Origin: Oligosphaera ethanolica
GTDB lineage: Bacteria; Verrucomicrobiota; Lentisphaeria; Oligosphaerales; Oligosphaeraceae
Assembly: GCF_030814695.1 (NCBI RefSeq)
Contig: NZ_JAUSVL010000001.1
Location: 1,302,001-1,366,000 of the forward strand
DNA: 64,000 nucleotides
Reading direction: 5' to 3'
The translations under genes were made by a program, and so were the position numbers. Of the stretch, positions 13,842 through 23,463 are shown piece by piece. Position 1 is the stretch's first letter, and each line of letters starts with the position of its first letter. Below the pieces are notes generated by a model. It saw only the letters and a list, made by a program, of their open reading frames with translations. It made no database searches and had not been told where the DNA came from.

Positions 13842-16800
13842 TTAGGCCATAACCCCTTTATTGCGGCGGACACGCACGTCCAGACACAAACTCATCATTT
13901 CTTTCATCAGGACGTTGAAGGACTCCGGCGTGCCCGCAACCAGCGAGTTGTCACCACGCATGATCGATTCGTAGATCTTTGTCCGGCCAGTCACATCGTC
14001 GCTCTTGACGGTCAGCATTTCCTGCAGGGTATGCGCCGCGCCATAGGCCTCCAGCGCCCACACTTCCATTTCACCGAAACGCTGTCCACCATGCTGAGCC
14101 TTGCCGCCCAGCGGCTGTTGGGTCACCAGCGAGTAAGGGCCAACCGCGCGAGCGTGAATCTTGTTCGCTACCAAGTGGTCCAGTTTCAACATGTAAATCT
14201 GACCAACCATGATGCGCTGCCCAAAGGGCTCGCCACTGCGACCGTCGAAAAGACGCGTCTTGCCATCAAGGCCGATAAAGCAATCGCTGCGGTCACGGCC
14301 CGCTTCGTCAACCACGCGGCCGTCTTTGGCGATTTTCCAGCCCTGCTGATCAACTTTCGCCTTGCGGGCCTCGGCCAGCAACTCGTTGATCTTGCTCTCA
14401 TGGATGCCGTCGAACACCGGCGTGGCCGCCGTGATGCCAAGCACTTTAGCCGCCCAGCCAACGTGCGTCTCGAAAACCTGCCCGACGTTCATGCGCGAGG
14501 GCACGCCCAGCGGATTCAGGACGATGTCCACCGGAGTACCATCCGCCATGTACGGCATGTCGGCTACCGGCACAATCTTGGCGACAATACCCTTGTTACC
14601 GTGCCGACCGGCCATCTTGTCACCAATGGAGATGCGGCGCTTGCTGGCAATGTACACTTTGACCGACTTAATCTTGCCCATGTCGGCTCCGTCGCCCTTG
14701 CCCAGCAGGTCAATGGCTTCCTTGCGGCATTGCTCGTTGTCACGCAACTTCACCCGGAAGGGCTTGATAATCTCTTCAATCTTGGACTTTTCTTCGCCAT
14801 CACGCATGATGTAGCTGTCGTGATAGGTGGCCAAACGAGTCAGCATCACTCTGGTGATCTTGCGATCAGCCGGTATCACGTCCTCAGGCTCCTTGGCAAC
14901 CAGACGCGTCACCGTGCAGCTCAGTTTCTGGCCGAGGAATTCTTCGCTCAATGCGCGGACCATGTCCTCAATTATGCCCAGCTGTTCGCCACGATATTTC
15001 GCCTCGGTGTCCTTGATCAGCGCCCGCACTTCCTGCCGCGTCTTCTTCTGTTTGCCTGGCTCTTGACGACGCTCAACGCGCACGTCCATGACGATGCCCG
15101 AACAACCGCCGGAAACCAGCAGCGAACTGTCCTTGACGTCCGCCGCCTTCTCGCCGAAGATCGCCTTCAACAGCCGCTCTTCCGGCGCCAGCTCCGTCTC
15201 GGACTTCGGCGTGATCTTGCCCACCAGGATGTCGCCAGGCTTCACTTCCGCACCAATGCGAACCACGCCCTCGGTGTCAAGATTGCGCAATGCGTCTTCC
15301 CCGACGTTCGGGATGTCCCTGGTGATCTCTTCGGCGCCCAGTTTCGTGTCCCGGGCGATGACGTCTTCCAGACTCACGTGCACGCTGGTATAGGTGTCTT
15401 GGTGCACCAGCCGCTCACTGATGATAATCGCGTCCTCGAAGTTATAGCCATGCCAAGGCATGAAAGCAACCGTCACGTTCCGTCCCAACGCGATCTCGCC
15501 CTGGTCCGTCGAGGCGCCATCAGCAATCGTCTGGCCTTTCTTGACCACGTCGCCACGACGGACGATGGGCCGCTGATTCACCAGCGTCGATGCATTCGAA
15601 CGCAGAAATTTGTAGAGGGCGTAGGTCTGCACCTTGTCAGGATGCTTCGTCTCATCAGGTTCTTTGCCATCACTGGTGATCACAATACGCTCAGCGTTGG
15701 CTGATGCGACAATGCCATCCCCGCGGGCAACTACAATAGCGCGGGAATCGCGCGCCACGACGTGCTCAAGGCCAGTGCCCACCAAGGGCCGATCCGCTTG
15801 CAGCAGAGGCACCGCCTGGCGCTGCATGTTCGCGCCCATCAGCGCCCGGTTCGCGTCGTCGTGCTCAAGGAAGGGAATCAGGCCGGCAGCGGCGCTGATT
15901 AGCTGCTTGGGCGACACGTCGATATAATCAACCTTCTCACGCTCATGCTCGCCGGAATCGCCCTGCAGACGCGATAGCACATAATTGTTCACAAAGACGC
16001 CCTTGCTGTCCTGCGGCGCATTCGCCTGGGCAATCACAAAGCGTTCTTCCTCATCGGCAGTCAGATAATCGACGTCCTTGGTCACCATGGAATTCTTCAC
16101 GCGGCGATACGGCGTTTCAATGAAACCAAAATCGTCAATCTTACTATACAAGGCCAGCGACGAAATGAGACCGATATTAGGACCTTCCGGCGTTTCAATC
16201 GGGCACACCCGGCCATAATGACTGGAATGGACGTCACGAACGTCAAAGCCAGCGCGATCACGGGTCAGACCGCCCGGTCCCAAGGCACTCAAACGCCGTT
16301 TGTTCGTCAGCTCGGCCAGGCAGTTCGTCTGGTCCATGAACTGACTCAACTGATTCCGCCCGAAGAAATCGCGAATGACACTGGCCAGAGCCTTGGTGTT
16401 CACCAGCTTGGTGATGCTGATGTCGTCGGCGCTATCGCTGGACGACAAACGCTCGCGAATCAGATTGGCCGTGCGCGTCAGGCCGATGCGGCACTGATTC
16501 TGCAGCAGTTCGCCAACCGTGCGCACCCGCCGACGGCCAAGATGGTCGATGTCATCAACCTGGCCGTTGGTCTTGCGCAAGCGCATCAGATGAGCCGTCG
16601 CCGCTGCCACGTCGAACTTCGTCAACACCCGCACATCAGCCGGAACATCAATGTGCAGACGCTGGTTCATCTTGAAGCGACCGACCAGACCCAGATCGTA
16701 GCGACGCGGGTCTTCAAACAAACGCCGGAAAAGCGTGCGGGCATTCGCCAAGGATGGCGGATCAGTTGGCCGCATGCGACGGTAGATCTCTTTCTGCGCC

Positions 16801-17732
16801 CCTTCCGTCGTCCGCAGATCGAAAGCATTGTTCTTGCTCAAATCCGCCTCTTTCTGCAGGCAGCGGATAAAGTAGTCGCCGATCTCAGCCGTGCGCACCA
16901 CCGCGAGCTTCTTGATGCCATTGGCCTTCAGCGACTCGAAGATTTTCTCATTCAGGGACTCCAGTTCCGTGACCAGCGGCGTCGACGAGTCGTTCGGGTC
17001 CGCCACCGCCTCCGCGGTGTACAGCTGGGAGGGGTCCTCCTCCTTCATCAGCTTGCTGACCGTGATGTCCTCAACGCCATAGATCATGTTGAGAATCTCG
17101 CGGTAGCCATCAAAGCCAAACGCCCGCAGGAAGGTACTGATCAAAAACTTCCGGCGCCGACGCTTGCGATCCAAATAAATATAAATGAAGTCGTTGATAT
17201 CAAACTGGACTTCCAACCAGGAACCATGATCAGCAATGATCTTGTAAGAAAACAGCGTCTTGTTGCTGGCATGACGCGTCGCTTCAAAGCAAACGCCCGG
17301 CGAACGATGCAACTGACTGACAATCACGCGCTCGGCACCGTTGATCACAAAAGAGCCCCGCTCAGTCATCAGCGGCAAATCGCCCAGATAAATTTTCTCT
17401 TCCTTGGTATCGCGGTTGTTCGCGCTACGCATGCGGAAAACCACGTTCAGCGCGGCCTGGTAAGTCCCGCCGTCCTTCAAACAATCCACCAGCGGCACCT
17501 TCGGCTCACCTATCTCATAGCGGACAAACTCGAGACCGCAATGCGTCTCCGTCGTGCTGTGTTCTTTCTCCGGAAAAATGTCCCGAAAAACTTCTTGCAG
17601 GCCCTGATTCTGCCGCTTGTCGGCAGGGACGTCCAGCTGCAAAAATTCCGCATAGGATTTTGTCTGGATTTCAATCAGGTCGGGAATATCAATGACGTCG
17701 TGTAAACGACCAAAATTAATGCGTTGTGACAT
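13842..17732 (-). CDS. rpoB: DNA-directed RNA polymerase subunit beta
   Basis: The beta subunit is about 1296 residues, starting MSQRINFGRLHDVIDIPDL with GGAAGG five bases upstream; an in-frame ATG at 17849 would add 39 low-complexity residues and is rejected. The rifampicin region reads LSQFMDQTNCLAELTNKRRL, whereas E. coli has QNNPLSEITHKRRI. The residue equivalent to H526 is therefore Asn (codon 16302-16304) and that at S522 is Ala. RVCPIETPEGPNIGLI and GDKMAGRHGNKG are conserved. A leader of about 380 bases separates it from the rplL attenuator. Confidence 0.97.
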   Translation of the reverse strand: MSQRINFGRLHDVIDIPDLIEIQTKSYAEFLQLDVPADKRQNQGLQEVFRDIFPEKEHSTTETHCGLEFVRYEIGEPKVPLVDCLKDGGTYQAALNVVFRMRSANNRDTKEEKIYLGDLPLMTERGSFVINGAERVIVSQLHRSPGVCFEATRHASNKTLFSYKIIADHGSWLEVQFDINDFIYIYLDRKRRRRKFLISTFLRAFGFDGYREILNMIYGVEDITVSKLMKEEDPSQLYTAEAVADPNDSSTPLVTELESLNEKIFESLKANGIKKLAVVRTAEIGDYFIRCLQKEADLSKNNAFDLRTTEGAQKEIYRRMRPTDPPSLANARTLFRRLFEDPRRYDLGLVGRFKMNQRLHIDVPADVRVLTKFDVAAATAHLMRLRKTNGQVDDIDHLGRRRVRTVGELLQNQCRIGLTRTANLIRERLSSSDSADDISITKLVNTKALASVIRDFFGRNQLSQFMDQTNCLAELTNKRRLSALGPGGLTRDRAGFDVRDVHSSHYGRVCPIETPEGPNIGLISSLALYSKIDDFGFIETPYRRVKNSMVTKDVDYLTADEEERFVIAQANAPQDSKGVFVNNYVLSRLQGDSGEHEREKVDYIDVSPKQLISAAAGLIPFLEHDDANRALMGANMQRQAVPLLQADRPLVGTGLEHVVARDSRAIVVARGDGIVASANAERIVITSDGKEPDETKHPDKVQTYALYKFLRSNASTLVNQRPIVRRGDVVKKGQTIADGASTDQGEIALGRNVTVAFMPWHGYNFEDAIIISERLVHQDTYTSVHVSLEDVIARDTKLGAEEITRDIPNVGEDALRNLDTEGVVRIGAEVKPGDILVGKITPKSETELAPEERLLKAIFGEKAADVKDSSLLVSGGCSGIVMDVRVERRQEPGKQKKTRQEVRALIKDTEAKYRGEQLGIIEDMVRALSEEFLGQKLSCTVTRLVAKEPEDVIPADRKITRVMLTRLATYHDSYIMRDGEEKSKIEEIIKPFRVKLRDNEQCRKEAIDLLGKGDGADMGKIKSVKVYIASKRRISIGDKMAGRHGNKGIVAKIVPVADMPYMADGTPVDIVLNPLGVPSRMNVGQVFETHVGWAAKVLGITAATPVFDGIHESKINELLAEARKAKVDQQGWKIAKDGRVVDEAGRDRSDCFIGLDGKTRLFDGRSGEPFGQRIMVGQIYMLKLDHLVANKIHARAVGPYSLVTQQPLGGKAQHGGQRFGEMEVWALEAYGAAHTLQEMLTVKSDDVTGRTKIYESIMRGDNSLVAGTPESFNVLMKEMMSLCLDVRVRRNKGVMA

Positions 17733-18116
17733 GCTCGCCTTCCGCTTCGTTCGTTGCTGCTTCGGCGCCCCGGGCGGTAGTTCGTGCCCCGTATGCGCAT
17801 TTGGGAAAAAAGTGCCGATAGCCCCTGCTTTCGGCCGCGACGGACACACGTGACGGACAGGCCCACTGCAAAATCACGGCCATGCCACTGGCGCTGCCAC
17901 CACGTCTGCCAATTCCCGTAAAGACCCGGCTGTCCACCGCGCAAGCTATACTCGCGCCACTGACATGTCCCGCGTCGTCATTCTCGTCCCAGCCGTCGCT
18001 GCTGTCCACTGCGCAGCCCTGCACTCTGCGCCACTAACCCGCACCGACGTTATCCATAACTAGGCTGCAACCGGCGGCAGACCCCCTTGTCGCCAACCAC
18101 AGTCTCTGAAAACCCC
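17733..18116. other. Untranslated leader between rplL attenuator and rpoB
   Basis: No credible gene is present in this stretch; short frames here have no family resemblance. It is probably an mRNA leader, as in the rplJL-rpoBC operons of other bacteria. Confidence 0.6.
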
Positions 18117-18159
18117 AAAAGACACCCGAGGCCTGGTCATGCCAGGCCCCGGCTGTCTT
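18117..18159 (-). terminator. Hairpin between rplL and rpoB (attenuator or partial terminator)
   Basis: On the minus strand GGGCCTGG and CCAGGCCT pair around a CATGA loop. The stem is extended outward by AAGACA with TGTCTT and ends in a run TTTTGGGGTTTT. It sits 32 bases after the rplL stop codon, where E. coli has its partial terminator that lowers rpoBC relative to L7/L12. The function is inferred by position. Confidence 0.7.
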
Positions 18160-18190
18160 GTCTTGCATTCGAGCTGATGCCGAATGACGC

Positions 18191-18595
18191 TTATTTCACT
18201 TCGACTTTGGCGCCGGCTTCTTCCAGCTTCGCCTTGATCTGCTGAGCTTCGTCCTTGCTCACAGCAGTCTTGACGGGCTTCGGAGCCTCGGTCACCAGAT
18301 CCTTCGCCTCTTTCAGGCCAAGACCCGTAATCGTGCGCACTTCTTTGATCACGTTGATCTTGTTGGCGCCAGCGTCAACAAGAATCACGTCAAACTCAGT
18401 CTTCTCTTCAACCGGGGCGGCAGCGGCAGCAGCGGGGCCGGCAGCAGCAACCGCGACCGGAGCCGCAGCACTCACGCCAAGACGCTCTTCCAAAGCCTTC
18501 ACCAGCTTGGACACTTCCAAAACCGTGAGACCCTCGATGTAAGAGATGAACTGTTCCATCTTCTCATCAACAACAACTTTGCTCTCGTCGGACAT
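18191..18595 (-). CDS. rplL: 50S ribosomal protein L7/L12
   Basis: This is the stalk protein, which recruits translation GTPases. The 134-residue product has an N-terminal dimerisation helix, an Ala/Pro-rich hinge (about residues 40-60), and the C-terminal [18 protein letters not shown] and [19 protein letters not shown] domain. It is somewhat longer than E. coli L12 through its N-terminal extension. GGAGG precedes the ATG by eight bases. Confidence 0.97.
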   Translation of the reverse strand: MSDESKVVVDEKMEQFISYIEGLTVLEVSKLVKALEERLGVSAAAPVAVAAAGPAAAAAAPVEEKTEFDVILVDAGANKINVIKEVRTITGLGLKEAKDLVTEAPKPVKTAVSKDEAQQIKAKLEEAGAKVEVK

Positions 18596-18613
18596 GGCAA
18601 TAACCTCCGTTTA

Positions 18614-19135
18614 TTAAGCTACCTGCTCGTTCTTCTTGCAGAAAGCATCCAACACATACACAACACTCGCCACCTTGGCATTGAGCACCCGAACCAGCTG
18701 GCTGCCAGGAGCCTGGAGCAAACCAAGCAATTGCGCCAGCAATACCTCGCGAGGAGGCAAATCAGCAAGGGCCTGAGTGTCTTTCTCATTCAGTAGAGCG
18801 TTCTCGATGTACGAAAACTTCACTGACACCTGGTCTTTGCCCTTGGCGAACTCCAGCACCATCTTGACCATGGCCACTGGATCACAGGCACCACTCACCA
18901 ACGCCGTGTCACCAGACACGTCTGCCGCAGCCAGGCCATCCATCCCAAGCTCCTGCGACGCAATGCGCAACAGCGTGTTCGGAATGACGTGGCACTCGGC
19001 ATTGAGGGTGGCAAGTTTGCCACGGAACTCATTGAAGACATTGGCCTTAAGGCCTTTGTAACTGATCAGAACCACCGGCCGCTCGGAAAGCAGCTTCTTC
19101 AGGTTCTGCACCATTTGCGTTTTTTCGGCTCTCAT
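18614..19135 (-). CDS. rplJ: 50S ribosomal protein L10
   Basis: L10 anchors L7/L12 dimers to the ribosome. The product starts MRAEKTQMVQNLKKLL, has the SYKGLKANVFNEFRGKLATL region and a C-terminal helix ending in LDAFCKKNEQVA. The ATG at 19135, only four bases after the rplA stop codon, matches the family; the longer frame from 19168 lies inside rplA. At 173 residues it is of normal size. Confidence 0.95.
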   Translation of the reverse strand: MRAEKTQMVQNLKKLLSERPVVLISYKGLKANVFNEFRGKLATLNAECHVIPNTLLRIASQELGMDGLAAADVSGDTALVSGACDPVAMVKMVLEFAKGKDQVSVKFSYIENALLNEKDTQALADLPPREVLLAQLLGLLQAPGSQLVRVLNAKVASVVYVLDAFCKKNEQVA

Positions 19136-19139
19136 GGTC

Positions 19140-19835
19140 TTATGCCTTTGCAGCAGCTTTGACGTCAAGACGGATTCCAGGGCTCATCGTTGCGCTCAAG
19201 GTGCATGACTGCATGTAAATACCCTTGGCCGCCGATGGCTTTGCACGGAGGATGGTGGAGAGAACTGCGTTGGCATTTTCGGCCAGCGCTTCCGCGCTGA
19301 ACGACAACTTGCCAATCGGCATCATCACGCAACCGGCACGGTCGCAGCGATATTCAATCCGGCCCGCTTTCGCATCCTTCACTGCACTGGCAGTATCTTC
19401 GGTCACCGTACCGGTCTTGGGGTTCGGCATCAAGCCGCGCGGACCCAATACCCGACCAAGTGTCCGAACCTCTTTCATTGCCGATGGCGTGGCAATCAAA
19501 ACGTCAAAATCCAGCCATCCGCCTTTGATCCGCTGAAGCAGGTCCTCATAACCAACTTCGTCTGCGCCGGCGTCTTTCGCCTTCTGCGCGAACTCACCCT
19601 CGGCAATCACTACCACGCGCTGTTTTTTGCCGGTGCCTTGAGGAAGCACCATCGCACCGCGCACGATCTGGTCTGACTGACGGGGGTCGATGCCAAGACG
19701 GAAAGCAAGCTCAACCGTCTCGTCAAATTTGGTGGTTGGCATGCTCTTCAACAGCCGGATACCCTCTTCCAGAGGGTAAAAATCCTGCCGCTTGAATGCC
19801 TGCAGCCGGGCACGATAAAGTTTACTTCTCTTCAT
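19140..19835 (-). CDS. rplA: 50S ribosomal protein L1
   Basis: L1 forms the mobile stalk at the E site and is the translational repressor of its own operon in many bacteria. The 231-residue product starts [14 protein letters not shown] and has [35 protein letters not shown] and a C-terminal [18 protein letters not shown] precedes the start, which overlaps the end of rplK by 14 bases. Confidence 0.97.
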   Translation of the reverse strand: MKRSKLYRARLQAFKRQDFYPLEEGIRLLKSMPTTKFDETVELAFRLGIDPRQSDQIVRGAMVLPQGTGKKQRVVVIAEGEFAQKAKDAGADEVGYEDLLQRIKGGWLDFDVLIATPSAMKEVRTLGRVLGPRGLMPNPKTGTVTEDTASAVKDAKAGRIEYRCDRAGCVMMPIGKLSFSAEALAENANAVLSTILRAKPSAAKGIYMQSCTLSATMSPGIRLDVKAAAKA

Positions 19836-20256
19836 CGACCACCTCGATTCCCATGCTACGCGCCGTCCCAGCTATAATCTTCACTGCGGCATCCACGCTC
19901 CTCGCGTTCAAATCAGCCTTTTTTGTCTCCGCGATCTGCACAAGGTCCTTGCGGGTAACCTTGGCAACAACCTCGCGTCCAGCGGTTTTGGCGCCAGAGG
20001 CGATGTTGGCAGCTTTCTTCAGGAGAACAGCCGCCGGCGGTGACTTGGTGATGAACGTGAAAGAACGATCCTGATAGACCGTAATGACGACCGGGATAAC
20101 TAATCCCGCCTGGGCCTGGGTCGCCGCGTTGAACTGCTTACAGAATTCCATGATGTTGACGCCAGCCTGACCCAGGCTCGGCCCGACGGGCGGAGCTGGA
20201 TTGGCGGCACCTGCGGGAATCTGCAAGCGCACTTCACCCACGACTTTCTTTGCCAT
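19822..20256 (-). CDS. rplK: 50S ribosomal protein L11
   Basis: L11 is part of the GTPase-associated centre and the thiostrepton site. The product starts [20 protein letters not shown] and contains [20 protein letters not shown] and [13 protein letters not shown]. The ATG at 20256 is chosen because it fits the family and has AAAGAGG upstream. The C-terminus is normal apart from an acidic tail EVVDEEK that overlaps the rplA start. Confidence 0.97.
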   Translation of the reverse strand: MAKKVVGEVRLQIPAGAANPAPPVGPSLGQAGVNIMEFCKQFNAATQAQAGLVIPVVITVYQDRSFTFITKSPPAAVLLKKAANIASGAKTAGREVVAKVTRKDLVQIAETKKADLNARSVDAAVKIIAGTARSMGIEVVDEEK

Positions 20257-20433
20257 ACGTCCTCTTTCACCACGATTTTGGTCAGAACTGGCAGGCACTC
20301 TCCCAAATATCGTGTCCTATAGGTTCCATTTCCCGGCAAACACCTGGTTGTCAGATGCCCACCGACCTGCCAAAATGTCTAAGCTGGCCTGGCAGCGCCG
20401 GCAATGGCACGGCACGCAGGCAAGCGCAACTCA

Positions 20434-21018
20434 TTATTCCTCTGGTATTTCTACCTGCCAAGACTCCACTTCAACGGGAGTCGAACGGCCAAAGATGCTG
20501 ACAGAAACGGTCAAGCGCAAACGAACCTCGTCAGCGTTTTCAACGAGACCTTCAAAGCCCTCAAATGGCCCGCTGGTGACCTTGACCCGCGATCCGACCG
20601 GCGGCAGAGTGGGACGCACAGGAGCCGTCAGCTCGCTCTCCTCGCCTTCCTTCGGAATCATGTCACTGACTTCCTGTTCGGTCAGCGGCACGGGATGGTC
20701 ACCGCCAATCAGACCAATGACGCCCTGTGTTTCTTTGATGAAACCCCAGGTCTCCGGCTTGAGCTGCTCATTGTCGCCGTAAATCTCGGCATGCAATAAG
20801 ACATAGCCAGGAAACAGTTTGCGCTCACTGATGATCTTCTTGCCGTTGCGACGGTCTTCGACCTTCTTGATTGGAATGATCACCTCGTAGATGCCATTGT
20901 CAATACCGTTGGCCTGGTTCTGCCGACAGCGATGCTCAATGCTCTTGAGAACCCGGTTTTCCTGGCCGGACATCACCTGCATCACATACCACCGCGCTTT
21001 GCTGGGCACTTCATCCAT
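20434..21018 (-). CDS. nusG: Transcription termination/antitermination protein NusG
   Basis: NusG binds RNA polymerase and couples it to ribosomes or Rho. The NGN domain begins KARWYVMQVMSGQENRVLKS and includes RKLFPGYVLLHAEI. The KOW domain is GSRVKVTSGPFEGFEGLVEN near the C-terminus. The start at 21018 (MDEVPSKAR) best fits the family; an ATG at 21075, ten bases after the secE stop codon, would add 19 residues. Neither has a clearly placed Shine-Dalgarno. Length is about 194 residues. Confidence 0.95.
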   Translation of the reverse strand: MDEVPSKARWYVMQVMSGQENRVLKSIEHRCRQNQANGIDNGIYEVIIPIKKVEDRRNGKKIISERKLFPGYVLLHAEIYGDNEQLKPETWGFIKETQGVIGLIGGDHPVPLTEQEVSDMIPKEGEESELTAPVRPTLPPVGSRVKVTSGPFEGFEGLVENADEVRLRLTVSVSIFGRSTPVEVESWQVEIPEE

Positions 21019-21084
21019 ATCCTGAATAATCCTTCGCTGATCACCGTGTTCGCTTGCGAGTATTCGCGCCGCCATGTCGTCTGC

Positions 21085-21285
21085 TTACATACTGCCGGTG
21101 ATGTAGCGCACTGCGCCCTCAAACAGCCAATCCGCTATGGATACAAACAGACTCAGAATAATCAGTGATGAAACCACTACCACCGTTGATTCGTAAAGTT
21201 CCTGCCGGGTTGGCCAAGAGCATTTCTTCAACTCACTCGTCGTCTCATTGTAGAGGTTCTGAATGGCGACAATAGGGTTTTTCAT
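21085..21285 (-). CDS. secE: Preprotein translocase subunit SecE
   Basis: SecE is the small single-span subunit that clamps SecY. The 66-residue product MKNPIVAIQNLYNETTSEL has the amphipathic KKCSWPTRQELYESTVVV motif, then one membrane segment (SSLIILSLFVSIADWLF). The start at 21285 is preferred over an ATG at 21393, because the extra 36 residues overlap sequence next to tRNA-Trp and look non-coding. The secE-nusG order is universal. Confidence 0.93.
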   Translation of the reverse strand: MKNPIVAIQNLYNETTSELKKCSWPTRQELYESTVVVVSSLIILSLFVSIADWLFEGAVRYITGSM

Positions 21286-21426
21286 CTGTAGGTGACTTTC
21301 CAAAAGAATGTACAGCGGTATTGCCTGGCTGGCAGCCTTGCGGGCGATCGCGGTTCTATCATTGGCCCGATATATAAGCTGCACTCTTGGCAACGCGCCA
21401 TGTCAGACTGTTGCCTGCATAAAAAT

Positions 21427-21502
21427 TGGCAGGTGAGACAGGGATCGAACCTGCGACCTGCGGTTTTGGAGACCGCTGCTCTACCAATTGAGCTACTCAC
21501 CT
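21427..21502 (-). tRNA. tRNA-Trp (CCA anticodon)
   Basis: The cloverleaf is complete on the minus strand. The acceptor pairs AGGTGAG with CTCACCT, the D arm is GCTCAATTGGTAGAGC, the anticodon stem encloses CTCCAAA with anticodon CCA, and the T arm is GCAGG/CCTGT around TTCGATC. The discriminator is G, and the 3' CCA is encoded. It lies between rpmG and secE, a common arrangement. Confidence 0.96.
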
Positions 21503-21561
21503 GCTAGAAAACGGGTAACTGTCAACTGCCTCAGGCAGCTTCTGCAAGGCGCCAGACGCAC

Positions 21562-21714
21562 TTAGCGCGTTTCGCGATGCAGGGTGTGCTTCTTCTCGAA
21601 GGGGCAGTACTTGTTCTTTTCCAGACGGCCAGGCGTATTACGCTTGTTCTTGGTCGTCGAATAGTTCCGGCGCTTGCACTCAGTGCAGGCAAGGATAATG
21701 ATTTCTTGTGGCAT
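21562..21714 (-). CDS. rpmG: 50S ribosomal protein L33
   Basis: This small 23S-binding protein has 50 residues. It starts [20 protein letters not shown] and contains [20 protein letters not shown]. The CTEC and single-C C-terminal pattern shows that only part of a zinc ribbon remains. The start at 21714 has GAGG eight bases upstream; the ATG at 21744 is rejected. The tuf-rpmG-tRNA-Trp-secE order is typical. Confidence 0.95.
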   Translation of the reverse strand: MPQEIIILACTECKRRNYSTTKNKRNTPGRLEKNKYCPFEKKHTLHRETR

Positions 21715-21788
21715 CGGGATAACCTCGGTGAAAATGGCCGGCACACACCCAGCTAAAGCTGTTTGTGTGCCAGCTCATCGTGTTCACA

Positions 21789-22994
21789 TTACTCAATGAT
21801 GTCGGAAACACGCCCGGCGCCAACAGTACGGCCGCCTTCGCGAATGGCGAAGCGCAGACCCTTCTCCATGGCGATCGGAGCAATCATGTCAACTTCCATG
21901 CTGATGTTGTCACCAGGCATGACCATCTGCACGCCTTCGGGCAGTTTGCAGACGCCAGTGACGTCGGTCGTACGGAAGTAGAACTGCGGGCGATAGCCAT
22001 CCATGAATGGGGTGTGGCGGCCGCCTTCGTCTTTGCTCAGTACGTACACTTCAGCCTTGAACTTGGTATGCGGGGTGATGCTGCCGGGAATGGCCAGAAC
22101 CTGACCACGCTCGACGTCTTCCTTCTTGATACCACGCAGCAGGCAACCAACGTTGTCACCAGCCTGGCCCTGGTCGAGCAGCTTGCGGAACATCTCAACG
22201 CCGGTGACCGTAGTCTTAACCGTGTCCTTCATGCCAACAATGCTGACTTCCTGGCCAACTTTGATGATACCGCGTTCAACACGACCCGTGACAACCGTAC
22301 CACGGCCTTCAATCGAGAACACGTCTTCAATCGGCATCAGGAAGGGCAGGTCCAGAGGACGAACCGGGTCCGGAATGTAGCTGTCAATTGCGTCAATCAA
22401 CTCGCTGATGCATTTGCAGTCAGCAGCTTCGGGATCGCCATTGGCCTGGAGGGACTCGCAGGCTTTCAGCGCGGAACCACGAATGATCGGAATGTCGTCG
22501 CCGGGGAATTCGTACTTGCTGAGAAGCTCGCGAACTTCCATCTCAACCAGTTCGAGCAGTTCTGCGTCGTCAACTTGGTCGCACTTGTTGATGAAAACAA
22601 CAATGGCCGGTACGCCGACCTGACGGGCCAGCAGAATGTGCTCGCGGGTCTGGGCCATCGGGCCGTCGGTGGCGGCGATAACCAAAATTGCGCCGTCCAT
22701 CTGAGCAGCACCAGTGATCATGTTCTTGATATAGTCCGCGTGGCCGGGGCAGTCGACGTGAGCATAGTGACGCTTCTTGCTCTGATACTCGACGTGGGAG
22801 GTGTTGATCGTAATACCGCGCTCGCGCTCTTCCGGGGCATTGTCAATTTCGGCATAGCTGCGAATATCGCCACCAAACTTCTTCGCCTGTACCATGGTGA
22901 TGGCGGCGGTAAGGGTGGTTTTGCCGTGGTCGACGTGGCCGATGGTACCGACATTGACGTGGGGCTTATCGCGTTTAAATGTTTCTTTTGCCAT
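21789..22994 (-). CDS. tuf: Elongation factor Tu
   Basis: EF-Tu delivers aminoacyl-tRNA to the ribosome. The 401-residue product starts [20 protein letters not shown] and has [22 protein letters not shown] and NKCD motifs, plus domain II ([14 protein letters not shown]) and domain III ending [14 protein letters not shown]. It is near-canonical, unlike the EF-G in this window. AAGGACA lies immediately upstream. It is co-transcribed with the upstream tRNA-Thr, as in tufB loci. Confidence 0.98.
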   Translation of the reverse strand: MAKETFKRDKPHVNVGTIGHVDHGKTTLTAAITMVQAKKFGGDIRSYAEIDNAPEERERGITINTSHVEYQSKKRHYAHVDCPGHADYIKNMITGAAQMDGAILVIAATDGPMAQTREHILLARQVGVPAIVVFINKCDQVDDAELLELVEMEVRELLSKYEFPGDDIPIIRGSALKACESLQANGDPEAADCKCISELIDAIDSYIPDPVRPLDLPFLMPIEDVFSIEGRGTVVTGRVERGIIKVGQEVSIVGMKDTVKTTVTGVEMFRKLLDQGQAGDNVGCLLRGIKKEDVERGQVLAIPGSITPHTKFKAEVYVLSKDEGGRHTPFMDGYRPQFYFRTTDVTGVCKLPEGVQMVMPGDNISMEVDMIAPIAMEKGLRFAIREGGRTVGAGRVSDIIE

Positions 22995-23167
22995 TGTCCT
23001 TAATCCTTCTGCTTGGGGACTTGGGCAGTACTCTTTTCTGTAAGTACCACCACTGTTCTTCTTCTTTAGCTACCGATCAAAAAAACAAAAAAAGCAAATA
23101 ACCTCAGCCCATCGCCACAACCACGTTTGTTACTGACTGTGGCCACATTCGCGGCTTGCTAGTATTC

Positions 23168-23243
<76 letters not shown>

Positions 23244-23250
23244 AGACCTG

Positions 23251-23288
23251 AAAAACAATCCCGAACGAAAATCACACCCGGGATTTTT
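23251..23288 (-). promoter_or_regulatory. Terminator-like hairpin between tuf promoter and tRNA-Thr
   Basis: The arms AATCCCG and CGGGATT enclose 15 bases and are followed by GTTTTT, just before tRNA-Thr. It may be an attenuator or an incidental structure in the precursor leader. Confidence 0.35.
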
Positions 23289-23299
23289 GCGGAGCCAAT

Positions 23300-23328
23300 A
23301 CTTTAGCTTGACCACGCAAGGCTGTCAA
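23300..23328 (-). promoter_or_regulatory. Promoter for tRNA-Thr/tuf operon
   Basis: On the minus strand a perfect TTGACA (23328-23323) is followed after exactly 17 bases by TAAAGT (23305-23300). It is the best sigma-70-type promoter in the window and lies 57 bases upstream of tRNA-Thr. Confidence 0.75.
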
Positions 23329-23463
23329 CTGCATTTCACTCTTTTTGCTACTTTTTTGTGGATTTTTCACGCTGTTCCGCGCAGCAGGTCATGCCACCAC
23401 GGCACGCCCGGGACACAGTCAACTGACCGCTGCCCCGGAGCTGCCGGAGAGTATGGCGCTGAC

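Noticed and set aside
14031..15704. 557-codon plus-strand frame
   Set aside because: It is antisense to rpoB, with no family motif.
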